From assembly GCA_964019695.1 (NCBI GenBank), contig OZ026524.1, positions 23,519,656 through 23,583,655 of the forward strand: a stretch of DNA of 64,000 bases, read 5' to 3'. Shown piece by piece: positions 1 to 12,404 of this stretch (the stretch's first letter is position 1; each line of letters begins with the position of its first letter). Made by a program: the position numbers and the translations under genes. A model generated the notes under the pieces. That model saw only the letters and a list, made by a program, of their open reading frames with translations, searched no databases and was not told where the DNA came from. Origin of the DNA: Loripinus fragilis (lineage: Eukaryota > Mollusca > Bivalvia > Lucinida > Lucinidae).

Positions 1-3000
1 ATGGTAATATATCCCTTAGGTATAAACCATGCTCCGTCAGTTGTTAACGTCTCATGACAACGGTCAGAGCATGGAAAAATATCCCTCAGGTATGAACCAT
101 GCTCCCCCAGTTGTTATCGTGTAGTGACAACGGTCAGAGCATGGGCATATATCACTAAGTTATGAATCATGCTCCGTCAGTTGTTATCGTGTAGTGACAA
201 CGGTCAGAGCATGGTAATATATCCCTAAGGTATGAACCATGCTCCCGTCAGTAGTTATCGTCTCATGACAACGGTCAGAGCATGGTAATATATCCCTAAG
301 GTATAAACCATGCTCCGTCAGTTGTTAACACCTCATGACAACGGTCAGAGCATGGTTATATATCCCTAAGGTATAAACCATGCTACGTCAGTTGTTATCG
401 TCTCATGACAACGGTCAGAGCATGGTAATATATCCCTAAGGTATGAACCATGCTCCGTCAGTTGTTACTGTCTCATGACAACGGTCAGAGCATGGTAATA
501 TATCCCTTAGGTATGAACCATGCTCCATCAGTTGTTATCGTCTCATGACAATGGTCAGAGCATGGTAATATATCCATAAGGTATAAACCATGCTCCGTCA
601 GTTTTTATCGTCTCAAGGCAACGGTCAGAGCATGGTTATATATTCCTAAGTTATGAACCATGCTCCGTCAGTTGTTATTATCTCAAGACAACCGTCAGAG
701 CATGGTTATATATTCCTTCGGTATTACTCATGCTCCATCAGTTGTCAACATCTCATGACAACGGTCAGAGCATGGGAATATATCATTCATATATGAACCA
801 TGCTCCGTCAGTTGTTATCGTTTCATGACAACGGTCAGAGCATGGTAATATATCCCAAAGGGATGAACCATGCTCCGTCAGATGTTATCGTCCCATGACA
901 ACGGTCAGAGCATGATAATATATCCCTTAGGTATAAACCATGCTCCGTCAGTTGTTATCATCACATGACAACGGTCAAAGCATGGTAATGTATCCCTAAG
1001 GTATGAACCATGCTACGTCAGTTGTTATCGTCTCATGACAACGGTCAGAGCATGGTAATATATCCCAAGGTATGAACCATGCACCGTCAGTTGTAATCGT
1101 CTAATGACAACGGTCAGAGCATGGTAATATATCCCTTAGGTTTGAACCATGCTCCATCAGTTGTTATCGTCTCATGACAATGGTCAGAGCATGGAAATAT
1201 ATCCCTAAGGTATGAACCATGCTCCGTCAGTTGTTATCGTCTAGTGACAACGGTCAGAGCATGGTAATATATCCCTAAGGTATGAACCATGCTACGTCAG
1301 TTGTCATCGTCTAGTTACAACGGTCAGAGCATGGTAATATATCCCTAAGGTATGAGCCAATCTCCCTCAGTTGTAAACATATCATGACAACGGTCAGAGC
1401 ATGGAAATATATCCCTAAGGTATGAATCATGCTCCGTCAGTTGTTAACATATCATGACAACGGTCAGAGCATGGTAATATATCCCTTAGGTATGAACCAT
1501 GCTCCGTCAGTTTTAAACATATCATGACACCAGTCAAGGCATGATAATATATCCCTTAGGTATGAACCATGCTCCCTCAGTTGTTATCGTCTCATGACAA
1601 CGGTCAGAGCATGATCATATATCCCTAAGGTATAAACCATGCTCCGTCAGTTGTTATCGTGTAGTGACAACGGTCAGAGAATGGTATTTTATCCCTTAGG
1701 TATGAACCATCCTCCGTCAGTTGTAATCGTCTCTTGATAACGGTCAGAGCATGGTAATATATCCCTAAGGTATGAACCATGCTCCGTCAGTTGTTAACAC
1801 CTCATGACAACGGTCAGAGCATGGTTATATATCCCTAAGTTATAAACCATGCTACGTCAGTTGTTACCGTCTCATGACAACGGTCAGATCATAGTAATAT
1901 ATCCCTAAGGTATGAACCATGCTCCGTCAGTTGTTATTGTCTCATGACAACGGTCAGAGCATGGTAATATATCCCTAAGGTATGAACCATGCTCCATCAG
2001 ATGTTATCGTCTCATGACAATGGTCAGAGCATGGTAATATATCCCTAAGGTATAAACCATGCTCCGTCAGTTTTTATCGTCTCAAGGCAACGGTCAGAGC
2101 ATGGTTATATATTCCTAAATTATGAACCATGCTCCGTCAGTTGTTATTATCTCATGACAACCGTCAGAGCATGGTTATATATTCCTTCGGTATTACTCAT
2201 GCTCCATCAGTTGTCAACATCTCATGACAACGGTCAGAGTATGGGAATATATCATTCATATATGAACCATGCTCCGTCAGTTGTTATCGTCTCATGATAA
2301 CGGTCAGAGCATGGTAATATATACCTAAGGTATGAACCATGCTCCGTCAGTTGTTATCGTCCCATGACAACGGTCAGAGCATGGTAATATATCCCTAAGG
2401 TATAAACCATGCTCCGTCAGTTGTAATCATCACATGACAACGGTCAAAGCATGGTAATGTATCCCTAAGGTATGAACCATGCTACGTCAGTTGTTATCGT
2501 CTCATGACAACGGTCAGAGCATGGTAATATATCCCTAAGGTATGAACCATGGTCCGTCAGTTGTTATCGTCTAATGACAACGGTCAGAGCATGGTAATAT
2601 ATCCCTTAGGTTTGAACCATGCTCCATCAGTTGTTATCGTCTCATGACAATGGTCAGAGCATGGGAATATATCCCTAAGGTATGAACCATGCTCCGTCAG
2701 TTGTTATCGTCTAGTGACAACGGTCAGAGCATGGTAATATATCCCTAAGGTATGAGCCAATCTCCCTCAGTTGTAAACATATCATGACAACGGTCAGAGC
2801 ATGGAAATATATCCCTGAGGTATGAATCATGCTCCGTCAGTTGTTTACATATCATGACAACGGTCAGAGCATGGTAATATATCCCTTAGGTATGAACCAT
2901 GCTCCGTCAGTTTTAAACATATCATGACACCAGTCAGAGCATGATAATATATCCCTTAGGTATGAACCATGCTCCCTCAGTTGTTATCGTCTCATGACAA

Positions 3001-4354
3001 CGGTCAGAGCATGATAATATATCCCTAAGGTATAAACCATGCTCCGTCAGTTGTTATCGTGTAGTGACAACGGTCAGAGCATGGTAATATATCCCTAAGG
3101 TATGAACCATGCTACGTCAGTTGTCATCGTCTAGTTACAACGGTCAGAGCATGGTAATATATTCCTAAGGTATGACCCATGCTCCGTCAGTTGTTATCGT
3201 CTCATGACAATGGTCAGAGCATGGTAATATATCCCTAAGGTATAAACCATGCTCCGTCAGTTGTTATCGTCTCTTGACAACGGTCAGAGCATGGTAATTT
3301 ATCCCTAAGGTATGAACCATGCTCCGTCAGTTGTTAACAGCTCATGACAACGGTCAGAGCATGGTAATATATCCCTGAGTATGAACAATGCTCCGTCAGG
3401 TGTTATCGTCTCATGACAACGGTCAGAGCATGGTAATTTATCCCTAAGGTATGAACCATGCTCCGTCAGTTGTTATCGTCTCATGACAACGGTCAGAGAA
3501 TGGTAATATATCCCTAAGTTATGAATCATGCTCCGCCAGTTGTTAACATCTCATGACAACGGTCAGAGCATGGTAATATATCCCTAAGGTATGAACCATG
3601 CTCCGTCAGTTGTCATATTCTCATGACAACGGTCAGAGCATGGTAATATATCCATAAGGTATGAACCATGCTCCGTCAGTTGTAATCGTCCAATGACAAC
3701 GGTCAGAGCATGGTAATATATCCAAAAGGTATGAACCATGCTCCGTCAGTTGTTATCGTCCAATGACAACGGTCAGAGCATGATAATATATCCCTATGGT
3801 ATGAACCATACTCTGTCAGTTGTAATCGTGTCTTGAAAACGGTCAGAGGATGGTAATATATCCCTTAGGTATAAACCATGCTCCATCAGTTGTTATCGTC
3901 TCATGACAACGGTCAGAGCATGGTAATATATCCCTAAGGTATGAACCATGCTCCGTCAGATGTCATCGTCTAGTGACAACGGTCAGAGCATGGTAATATA
4001 TCCCTAAGGTATAAACCATGCTCAGTCAGTTGTTATCATCTCATGACAACGGTCACAGCATGGTTATATATCCCTAAAATATAAACCATGCTCTGTCAGT
4101 TGTTATCGTCTTATGACAACGGTCAGAGCATTGTAATATATCCCTAAGGTATAAACCATGCTCCGTCAGTTGTTAACATCTCATGACAACGGTCAGAGCA
4201 TGGTAATATATCCCTAAGGTATGAACCATGCTCCGTCAGTTGTCATATTCTCATGACAATGGTCAGAGCATGGTTATATATCCCTAAGGTATGAACCATG
4301 CTCCATCAGTTGTTATCGTCTCATGACAATGGTCAGATGATGGTTATATATCCC

Positions 4355-4357
4355 TAA
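4355..4357. other. Paralogous empty site for element 1
   Basis: The satellite around this TAA (GATGGTTATATATCCC before, GGTATGAACCATGCTCC after, then a variant GTCCATGACAACGG) matches the joined flanks of element 1: 7978-7994 on the left and 12405 onward on the right. It sits exactly 3637 bp upstream of the insertion point, the higher-order period. It shows the target before insertion. Confidence 0.85.
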
Positions 4358-7300
4358 GGTATGAACCATGCTCCGTCAGTTGTTATCGTCCATGACAACG
4401 GTCAGAGCATGGTTATATATTCCTTCGGTATTACTTATACTCCATCAGTTGTCAACATCTCATGACAACGGTCAGAGCATGGGAATATATCATTCATGTA
4501 TGAAACATGATCCGTCAGTTGTCATCATCTAGTGACAATGGTCAGAGCATGGTAATATATCCCTAAGGTATGAACCATGCTCCGTCAGTTGTTATCGTCT
4601 AGTGACAACGGTCAGAGCATTGTAATATATCCCTAAGGGATGAACCATGCTCCGTCAGTTGTTATCGTCCCATGACAACGGTCAAAGCATGATAATATAT
4701 CCCTTAGGTATAAACCATGCTCCGTCAGTTGTTATCATCACATGACAACGGTCAAAGCATGGTAATGTATCCCTAAGGTATGAACCATGCTACGTCAGTT
4801 GTTATCGTCTCATGACAACGGTCAGAGCATGGTAATATATCCCAAGGTATGAACCATGCACCGTCAGTTGTAATCGTCTAATGACAACGGTCAGAGCATG
4901 GTAATATATCCCTTAGGTTTGAACCATGCTCCATCAGTTGTTATCGTCTCATGACAATGGTCAGAGCATGGTAATATATCCCTAAGGTATGAACCATGCT
5001 ACGTCAGTTGTCATCGTCTAGTTACAACGGTCAGAGCATGGTAATATATCCCTAAGGTATGAGCCAATCTCCCTCAGTTGTAAACATATCATGACAACGG
5101 TCAGAGCATGGAAATATATCCCTAAGGTATGAATCATGCTCCGTCAGTTGTTAACATATCAAGACAACGGTCAGAGCATGGTAATATATCCCTTAGGTAT
5201 GAACCATGCTCCGTCAGTTTTAAACATATCATGACACCAGTCAAGGCATGATAATATATCCCTTAGGTATGAACCATGCTCCCTCAGTTGTTATCGTGTA
5301 GTGACAACGGTCAGAGAATGGTATTTTATCCCTAAGGTATGAACCATCCTCCGTCAGTTTTAATCGTCTCTTGACAACGGTCAGAGCATGGTAATATATC
5401 CCTAAGGTATGAACCATGCTCCGTCAGTTGTTAACACCTCATGACAACGGTCAGAGCATGGTTATATATCCCTAAGTTATAAACCATGCTACGTCAGTTG
5501 TTACCGTCTCATGACAACGGTCAGATCATAGTAATATATCCCTAAGGTATGAACCATGCTCCGTCAGTTGTTATTGTCTCATGACAACGGTCAGAGCATG
5601 GTAATATATCCCTAAGGTATGAACCATGCTCCATCAGATGTTATCGTCTCATGACAATGGTCAGAGCATGGTAATATATCCCTAAGGTATAAACCATGCT
5701 CCGTCAGTTTTTATCGTCTCAAGGCAACGGTCAGAGCATGGTTATATATTCCTAAATTATGAACCATGCTCCGTCAGTTGTTATTATCTCATGACAACCG
5801 TCAGAGCATGGTTATATATTCCTTCGGTATTACTCATGCTCCATCAGTTGTCAACATCTCATGACAACGGTCAGAGTATGGGAATATATCATTCATATAT
5901 GAACCATGCTCCGTCAGTTGTTATCGTCTCATGACAACGGTCAGAGCATGGTAATATATACCTAAGGTATGAACCATGCTCCATCAGTTGTTATCGTCCC
6001 ATGACAACGGTCAGAGCATGGTAATATATCCCTAAGGTATAAACCATGCTCCGTCAGTTGTAATCATCACATGACAACGGTCAAAGCATGGTAATGTATC
6101 CCTAAGGTATGAACCATGCTACGTCAGTTGTTATCGTCTCATGACAACGGTCAGAGCATGGTAATATATCCCTAAGGTATGAACCATGGTCCGTCAGTTG
6201 TTATCGTCTAATGACAACGGTCAGAGCATGGTAATATATCCCTTAGGTTTGAACCATGCTCCATCAGTTGTTATCGTCTCATGACAATGGTCAGAGCATG
6301 GAAATATATCCCTAAGGTATGAACCATGCTCCGTCAGTTGTTATCGTCTAGTGACAACGGTCAGAGCATGGTAATATATCCCTAAGGTATGAGCCAATCT
6401 CCCTCAGTTGTAAACATATCATGACAACGGTCAGAGCATGGAAATATATCCCTGAGGTATGAATCATGCTCCGTCAGTTGTTTACATATCATGACAACGG
6501 TCAGAGCATGGTAATATATCCCTTAGGTATGAACCATGCTCCGTCAGTTTTAAACATATCATGACACCAGTCAGAGCATGATAATATATCCCTTAGGTAT
6601 GAACCATGCTCCCTCAGTTGTTATCGTCTCATGACAACGGTCAGAGCATGATAATATATCCCTAAGGTATAAACCATGCTCCGTCAGTTGTTATCGTGTA
6701 GTGACAACGGTCAGAGCATGGTAATATATCCCTAAGGTATGAACCATGCTACGTCAGTTGTCATCGTCTAGTTACAACGGTCAGAGCATGGTAATATATT
6801 CCTAAGGTATGACCCATGCTCCGTCAGTTGTTATCGTCTCATGACAATGGTCAGAGCATGGTAATATATCCCTAAGGTATAAACCATGCTCCGTCAGTTG
6901 TTATCGTCTCTTGACAACGGTCAGAGCATGGTAATTTATCCCTAAGGTATGAACCATGCTCCGTCAGTTGTTAACAGCTCATGACAACGGTCAGAGCATG
7001 GTAATATATCCCAGAGTATGAACAATGCTCCGTCAGGTGTTATCGTCTCATGACAACGGTCAGAGCATGGTAATTTATCCCTAAGGTATGAACCATGCTC
7101 CGTCAGTTGTTATCGTCTCATGACAACGGTCAGAGAATGGTAATATATCCCTAAGTTATGAATCATGCTCCGCCAGTTGTTAACATCTCATGACAACGGT
7201 CAGAGCATGGTAATATATCCCTAAGGTATGAACCATGCTCCGTCAGTTGTCATATTCTCATGACAACGGTCAGAGCATGGTAATATATCCATAAGGTATG

Positions 7301-7991
7301 AACCATGCTCCGTCATTTGTAATCGTCCAATGACAACGGTCAGAGCATGGTAATATATCCGAAAGGTATGAACCATGCTCCGTCAGTTGTTATCGTCCAA
7401 TGACAACGGTCAGAGCATGATAATATATCCCTATGGTATGAACCATGCTCTGTCAGTTGAAATCATGTCTTGAAAACGGTCAGAGGATGGTAATATATCC
7501 CTTAGGTATAAACCATGCTCCATCAGTTGTTATCAATTCATGACAACGGTCAGAGCATGGTAATATATCCCTAAGGTATGAACCATGCTCCGTCAGATGT
7601 CATCGTCTAGTGACAACGGTCAGAGCATGGTAATATATCCCTAAGGTATAAACCATGCTCAGTCAGTTGTTATCATCTCATGACAACGGTCACAGCATGG
7701 TAATATATCCCTAAAATATAAACCATGCTCTGTCAGTTGTTATCGTCTTATGACAACGGTCAGAGCATTGTAATATATCCCTAAGGTATAAACCATGCTC
7801 CGTCAGTTGTTAACATCTCATGACAACGGTCAGAGCATGGTAATATATCCCTAAGGTATGAACCATGCTCCGTCAGTTGTCATATTCTCATGACAATGGT
7901 CAGAGCATGGTTATATATCCCTAAGGTATGAACCATGCTCCATCAGTTGTTATCGTCTCATGACAATGGTCAGATGATGGTTATATATCCC

Positions 7992-7994
7992 TAA
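7992..7994. repeat. Target-site duplication TAA, left copy (element 1)
   Basis: The satellite reads CCCTAA up to here and resumes as TAAGGTATG at 12405-12407, against the uninterrupted CCCTAAGGTATG. This defines a 3-bp duplication. Confidence 0.85.
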
Positions 7995-8150
7995 TAGGCG
8001 TTGAGCTGGCTATAGACCCCCCTCCCCCCCCTGGGGGAATTTTGTACACTATGATTTTCTAAAACTACATTATATAAGACACAAAATAAAAGATGTTAGC
8101 CCTCTGAGAGTGGCAGCGTTAACGTGTAACAGCACGTTATATACGTTACC
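7995..8150 (+). repeat. Left terminal inverted repeat of element 1
   Basis: Its reverse complement is found at about 11700-11859 with high similarity (shared blocks include CTGCCACTCTCAGAGGGC, TTATATAATGTAG and ATCATAGTGTAC) and, more diverged, at 12245-12404. Confidence 0.85.
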
Positions 8151-8770
8151 CCCCAAAATAGCATTCAACGTCCCTGATAATGTCTCAACCATGACATGTT
8201 CGTACATATTTGCATGCTGACACAGGTTTATGAACTTCTTATAACACAGTTACATATTTTTAGTATTAATTTTACAAATGTCTTGAGTAATTACCGTTGT
8301 ATACGTTACTTAGTGTTTCCTGCGTTATTTCCGTGTATCAGTATGGTATTTATTGACTATACGTGTATCACATCTGTCACAGAATATAGTAAACCTATAA
8401 GGCTGCTACATAAATGATTTAAAGTTCTTTATTATGGTCGCTTACACTATTTTTCAGGTCCATGTTATGTATGTTACCTTCAAAATAGCATTAAACATTT
8501 AAGTTAATGTCTCTAACAAGCCCTGTTTATACTTATTTGCATGCTTGCACAGGTTTATGTACTTCTTTTAACAAGCTTTACCTATTTTAAGTATTCATGT
8601 AATAAATGCCTTGAGCTTTAACTGTTATGTGTGTTACCAAATGTTACATAAGTTATTCTGAGTATCTGTATAGAAGTTGTTGACTATACATGTATAAAGT
8701 CTGTCAGAGAATTTAGAAAATTTATAAGGCTGAAATAAATTGAAGTTCCTTATTAATTTATGGTGACTTA
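8150..8770 (+). repeat. About 310-bp direct duplication in the left arm of element 1
   Basis: The segment 8150-8445 (CAAAATAGCATTCAACG ... CTTACACTATTTTTCAG) is repeated with divergence at about 8475-8770 (CAAAATAGCATTAAACA ...). Shared blocks include ATTTGCATGCTKRCACAGG and TTGACTATACRTGTAT. An inverted copy lies in the right arm at about 11385-11640. Short reading frames here look like chance. Confidence 0.75.
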
Positions 8771-8807
8771 AACTTATAATATAATGTGATCTATCAACCT
8801 TCACTGT

Positions 8808-10597
8808 TTGCAGTATAGATACCATGCATTCAAATTGGAAGTTCTGAAAGACAGACACTGTGAAACAGCTCAGTTCTGGGCAAAGTATATGGATATGATT
8901 CAGATGGTGTTGACACTGATTAGGGCTACAAGGAAAACAACTTTGAATTGCATGTCATCTCTATCTGTATGCCTTGTTCCCAATGTTCATTGCAACGATC
9001 ACAACAACTGCGCACAATATGTACCTGTTTAACTGATTACACTCATAAATTTGTCTGATACACATTGTAGATGCCAAGAACTTCTCGAACAAAATGGGTT
9101 TAGTGTGTCACAAGCATTGGTTCCTTTGCTTGAGAAATGCTTTTGACATAACTATCAGGCAAACAATAAAGAGGTATTATAGGCTTCAGCAACTAGAACT
9201 ACTCTTCGTACTACAGATGGAAAGGTGTATTACTCATCACATCAGAGCTCAATATATTGAAACAACCCTTCAATGCACTGAAATGAAATATTCAATCTGC
9301 TGAAATGCAAAGTAGAATGAGTACTAGAGGCAGTTTCAGGCTTCACCAATCCTTTTAGTTCTAATTTTGAAGACAATGAACTGTACGTTTTGTCTTTCGG
9401 TGTGCCTGCTAAGCCTGGCATAGCTAAGGATCTTACTGAGGCTGATGACATTCGCAGGAAGGCTGTTGCAGACTTCATCGACTCACTTTTAGTTTAAAAA
9501 ATCTGTCTTTCACATCCCCCATAAAATGCTACAAGCTAATAAAGTTCTGATGCTCGCGAGGTCAAACAAAAAGAAATTGTCCAATTTACAAAACGTTAAC
9601 AGCCAGATGAGAGCTTAAAGGGGAGCGTCTTTGGTAAGCATGACCTTCTTTCTACTGGACATAATGTTGACCATGAGTTGACACTGCCTACCTTCTAGGA
9701 CCTGTACCATGGTCACTGTCTCAACTCCTGATATAATTTCCACCAAAACTGACAAGTCCAAACTTCAGCATGGCTTGCAATCACACATTGAACCAACATT
9801 AGATTGGCCATGTAGTGCTACACATAACCTTGATGTTAATGCTGTAACTACAGAGCATAATAGCTTTTCCTGTCACATTCATGGATCTGATGGCACCAGT
9901 ATTCAACCAGGCACTAAAGGCAGGGCATGTTGGTTTTGTCACTGATACATATATACAATGTATAAGCAGCAGTCTATGAAGTCTTACAAACATTCTCCCA
10001 GAGGATAACCTGGGTGTTTTGTTCAACAATGGTGTATGCAACAAAAGGTGCACCTTCTGAATGTCAACAGCATTGGCCAGAATATGGGGGAAGAGATCTA
10101 CAGTAATACATTGTTTAACAGATTGTGACACTACCAATGTGCCGATGTGTTAGTACCACAGAAAGGTTATTCCTATCAAACTGATAGAGAACCCCTCCCC
10201 CACTAGTACATCAACATTCTAAGAAGGGTAGGAAAACAAATAAAGAATTGCTCTAGGCACTCATCAGTGATATGAAGCCCTAACATGTGCTATTTATGTA
10301 ATTGTGAATAAGCTGCAGTACGACATGTTTGTGAAAAAAGTACCAAAGCCATACACATATACTGACTATTTCAAATGGCATGACCATGAGCTTACCTCCA
10401 CCCTGTTTTCTGTCCTTAAGATGTACATACAAAGATTGAACTATCAAGTCTTTCCCAAGAAAACAAGTGAGGCTTTCCAGATATGGACAAAATGTGTGGA
10501 AAATAAATGGAAAGGAAATCGAGTACCTCTGGGTGAAAGAAAACTTGATTGTACCTTAACAAAAGAGCCACAGAATTGTATTTCACATTTTGTGTGA
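8808..10597 (+). pseudogene. Decayed repeat-associated protein gene of element 1
   Basis: Fragments of one protein appear in order on the plus strand, broken by stops and frameshifts. From 8808 there is a stretch with FWAKYMDMIQMVLTLIRATR; at 9327-9497 an open stretch with SGFTNPFSSN and FGVPAKPG ending at a TAA; at about 9700-9840 STPDIISTKTDKSKL; near 9930 GFVTDTY; and at 10304-10500 MNKLQYDMF and MYIQRLNYQVF. From memory these match, in the right order, an uncharacterised protein family abundant in repeats of marine invertebrate genomes. I cannot name its function, and a transposition role is only inferred from its position between TIRs. Element 2 carries pieces of the same family. There is no intact frame, so the copy cannot make the full protein. 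Confidence 0.6.
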
Positions 10598-11030
10598 TAT
10601 GGGGTTACCATGTTTAAAACTCAACAACTCAAACCTTATAAAAGATAGAAACATAATATTTGCAGTTTCCAAAGGGTACATAAACATTCTTTAATACAAA
10701 ATGAGTTAGTAAGCACATTCACATTAAAAAAATATCAAACTATATTAGTTTCATAAATCATTTATATAGGAATAATGAAAAAAATAACATAGTATTACGT
10801 AACACTTTGGGGTGCATATTTGTTTTCAAGGGTCCATATCTGTGATGCAAAAATAGCTTACTTGGATGATATAGCCAATTTTGAAATCTTACCTTATGGT
10901 TTGCACTTTTCAGAAGTCATGTCATTTACTAAAATTATCAAAGATGTTGATGAGTAATATATATAATTGGCTGTTACAGGGTAATGATGCCATTACCAGA
11001 GTGCTAGCATATTGCAAAATCCTTGCAAGA
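10570..11030 (+). repeat. Direct repeat in the right arm of element 1, copy 1
   Basis: This segment (TGTGATATGGGG, then AAAGATAGAAACATAATATTTGCAG and, at its end, TTGCAAAATCCTTGCAAGA) is repeated at about 11880-12325 in the same order with divergence. The arm was therefore duplicated, which explains why the element has two right-end sequences. Confidence 0.7.
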
Positions 11031-11144
11031 TAAATCTGATAGAGGAGTAATAAGTTGTATAGGAAAATTCTTTAAAACCCTTGGATAATATATGAAGATT
11101 TGCTCTTTAACTTCTACCTGATGGGTTTTCTTTGATCTTTAAAG

Positions 11145-11354
11145 TTGTTACTCGCACATTGCACTGAATGTTACAAACTTTCCAGGAGTATTATGTCAAC
11201 TATATTTGATGTCTCTATAAAAGAAAAGAGGGTTTATGGTAGTTTATGTTTTGAGTTACTTCCTCAGCAAATGGGCCAGAGTAAAAAGAAGTACATGGAC
11301 CTGTGCCAGCATGCAAATAAGTACAAGCAGGTTGTGTTGGAGACCATATATTGA
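11145..11354 (+). other. Short unassigned open frame in the right arm of element 1
   Basis: A 69-codon frame with the stretch CFELLPQQMGQSKKKYMDL lies between the two right-arm copies. Its composition looks more protein-like than its neighbours, but I do not recognise it. It may be another fragment of the decayed element gene or chance. Confidence 0.2.
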
Positions 11355-11699
11355 ATGTTTAATGGTATTCAGAGAGTAACGTATGTAACCTGGTCTGTAA
11401 AATAGTGTAAGACACCATAATAAGGAACTTTAATTCATTTGAATAGCAGCCTTATCGATTTACTATATTCACTGACGGATTTAATACATGTATATCCTAT
11501 AACTGCCATACTGATACTTGGAAATAACATATGAAACACAAAGTAACATATACAACGGCAAAAACTCAAGACATTTATATAATAAATGCTAAAACTATGT
11601 AACTGTGCTATAAGAAGTTCTTAAACCTGTGCCAGACTTCAAAAAAAAAATGTGCGAATATGTCATGTTGGAGACATTATCAGGAAAATTTATTTTTAT

Positions 11700-11859
11700 T
11701 TTGCGGGTAACGTACATAGCATGATGTTACCCGCTAACGCTGCCACTCTCAGAGGGCTTACATATTTCATTTTGTGGCTTATATAATGTAGTATCTGGAA
11801 ATCATAGTGTACGAAATTCCCCTTAGGGGGAAGTGGAGTCTATAGCCAGCGTGAGGCCT
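11700..11859 (-). repeat. Inner right terminal inverted repeat of element 1
   Basis: Reverse complement of 7995-8150 with a few differences, ending GGCTATAG-like CTATAGCCAGCGTGAGGCCT. It is closer to the left TIR than the outer end is, yet only the outer end at 12404 touches satellite sequence. Confidence 0.75.
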
Positions 11860-12244
11860 GGAGAATTACATTTTACATTTTTCTGTGATATGGGGGGTAC
11901 CATGTTCATCATCTAATAACTCAAAAAGTATATAAGATAGAAACGTAATGTTTGCAGTTTTGGAAAGGTAAATAAAAATTCTTTGATATAATACCAAGTT
12001 ATTGAACACAAACTGGTTTCAATAAAATTGAAGACAAACTATATTAGACTCATTTGTCATTTAAAAGGGAGTTCAATGTTAAAATGTAACATAGACTACA
12101 TTGGGGGTGACTATATTTGCTTTTAATGGTATATATTTGTAGCCCAGTAATAGCTTACTTAGAATATATAACCAATTTGGAAATCTTACCTTTTCTTATG
12201 CACTTTTCTGAAGTCTTAAAAAGAATTTTTATTATCAAATATTT

Positions 12245-12404
12245 TGTAGGGTAACGTATGTAACAGGCTGTTACAGCTTAACGCTGCCATTGTCAGAGGG
12301 CTAACATGTTGCAAAATCCTCGCAAGACATTGGGCTACACGAAAAATATGGTCTACAAAATTCCCCCTGGGGGGGGAGGTAAACCATATCCAGCCAGTGG
12401 CCTA
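12245..12404 (-). repeat. Outer right terminal inverted repeat of element 1
   Basis: A diverged inverted copy of the left end: GTAACGTATGTAACAGGCTG, then AACGCTGCCATTGTCAGAGG, a TTCCCCCTGG block and the terminal CAGTGGCCTA. It abuts the TAA target copy at 12405-12407. Confidence 0.75.

Larger units (their letters stand above)
1..7994. repeat. 70-bp satellite array, left block (about 114 monomers)
   Basis: Tandem monomers of 70 bp run without a break from the first base, so the array begins outside the window. A typical monomer reads ATGGTAATATATCCCTAAGG, then TATGAACCATGCTCCGTCAG, TTGTTATCGTCTCATGACAA and CGGTCAGAGC. Each monomer holds an imperfect dyad: ACCATGCTC...GTTGT on one side and ACAAC...GAGCATGGT on the other, about 19-bp arms with roughly three mismatches around a 12-base centre holding TCATGA. 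Monomers differ by scattered substitutions; a few have 1-3-base indels. No gene is seen; reading frames inside are satellite translations. Confidence 0.97.
640..7994. repeat. Higher-order repeat within the satellite (about 3.64-3.78 kb unit, with a 1.4-1.47 kb sub-unit)
   Basis: Diagnostic variant monomers recur in order. TATGAGCCAATCT occurs at 1351, 2751, 5058 and 6388. ATCATTCATA/G occurs at 781, 2251, 4489 and 5888. The stretch from about 1680 to 4357 reappears at a constant offset of 3637 with only a few differences. Upstream the offset is 3707 to 3777, the difference being whole 70-bp monomers. Within each unit, about 0.8 kb recurs 1400-1470 bp downstream. I infer unequal exchange in whole-monomer steps followed by a recent large duplication. 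Confidence 0.85.
7995..12404 (+). mobile_element. TIR element 1 (4.4 kb), decayed, inserted in the satellite
   Basis: The element interrupts the 70-bp array between two TAA copies. It begins TAGGCGTTGAGCTGGCTATA and ends with a diverged inverted copy, so the ends read TAGGC...GCCTA. The first 150 bases include a C/G run beside GGGGAATTTTGTACAC, then GCCCTCTGAGAGTGGCAGCG and a GTTATATACGTTAC motif. This terminal sequence recurs inverted twice on the right: a close copy at about 11700-11859 and a diverged one ending at 12404. Between them lie remains of a protein-coding gene. A 3-bp duplication fits several superfamilies (PIF/Harbinger, CACTA and others); I do not assign one. It shares architecture and sequence with element 2. 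Confidence 0.85.
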
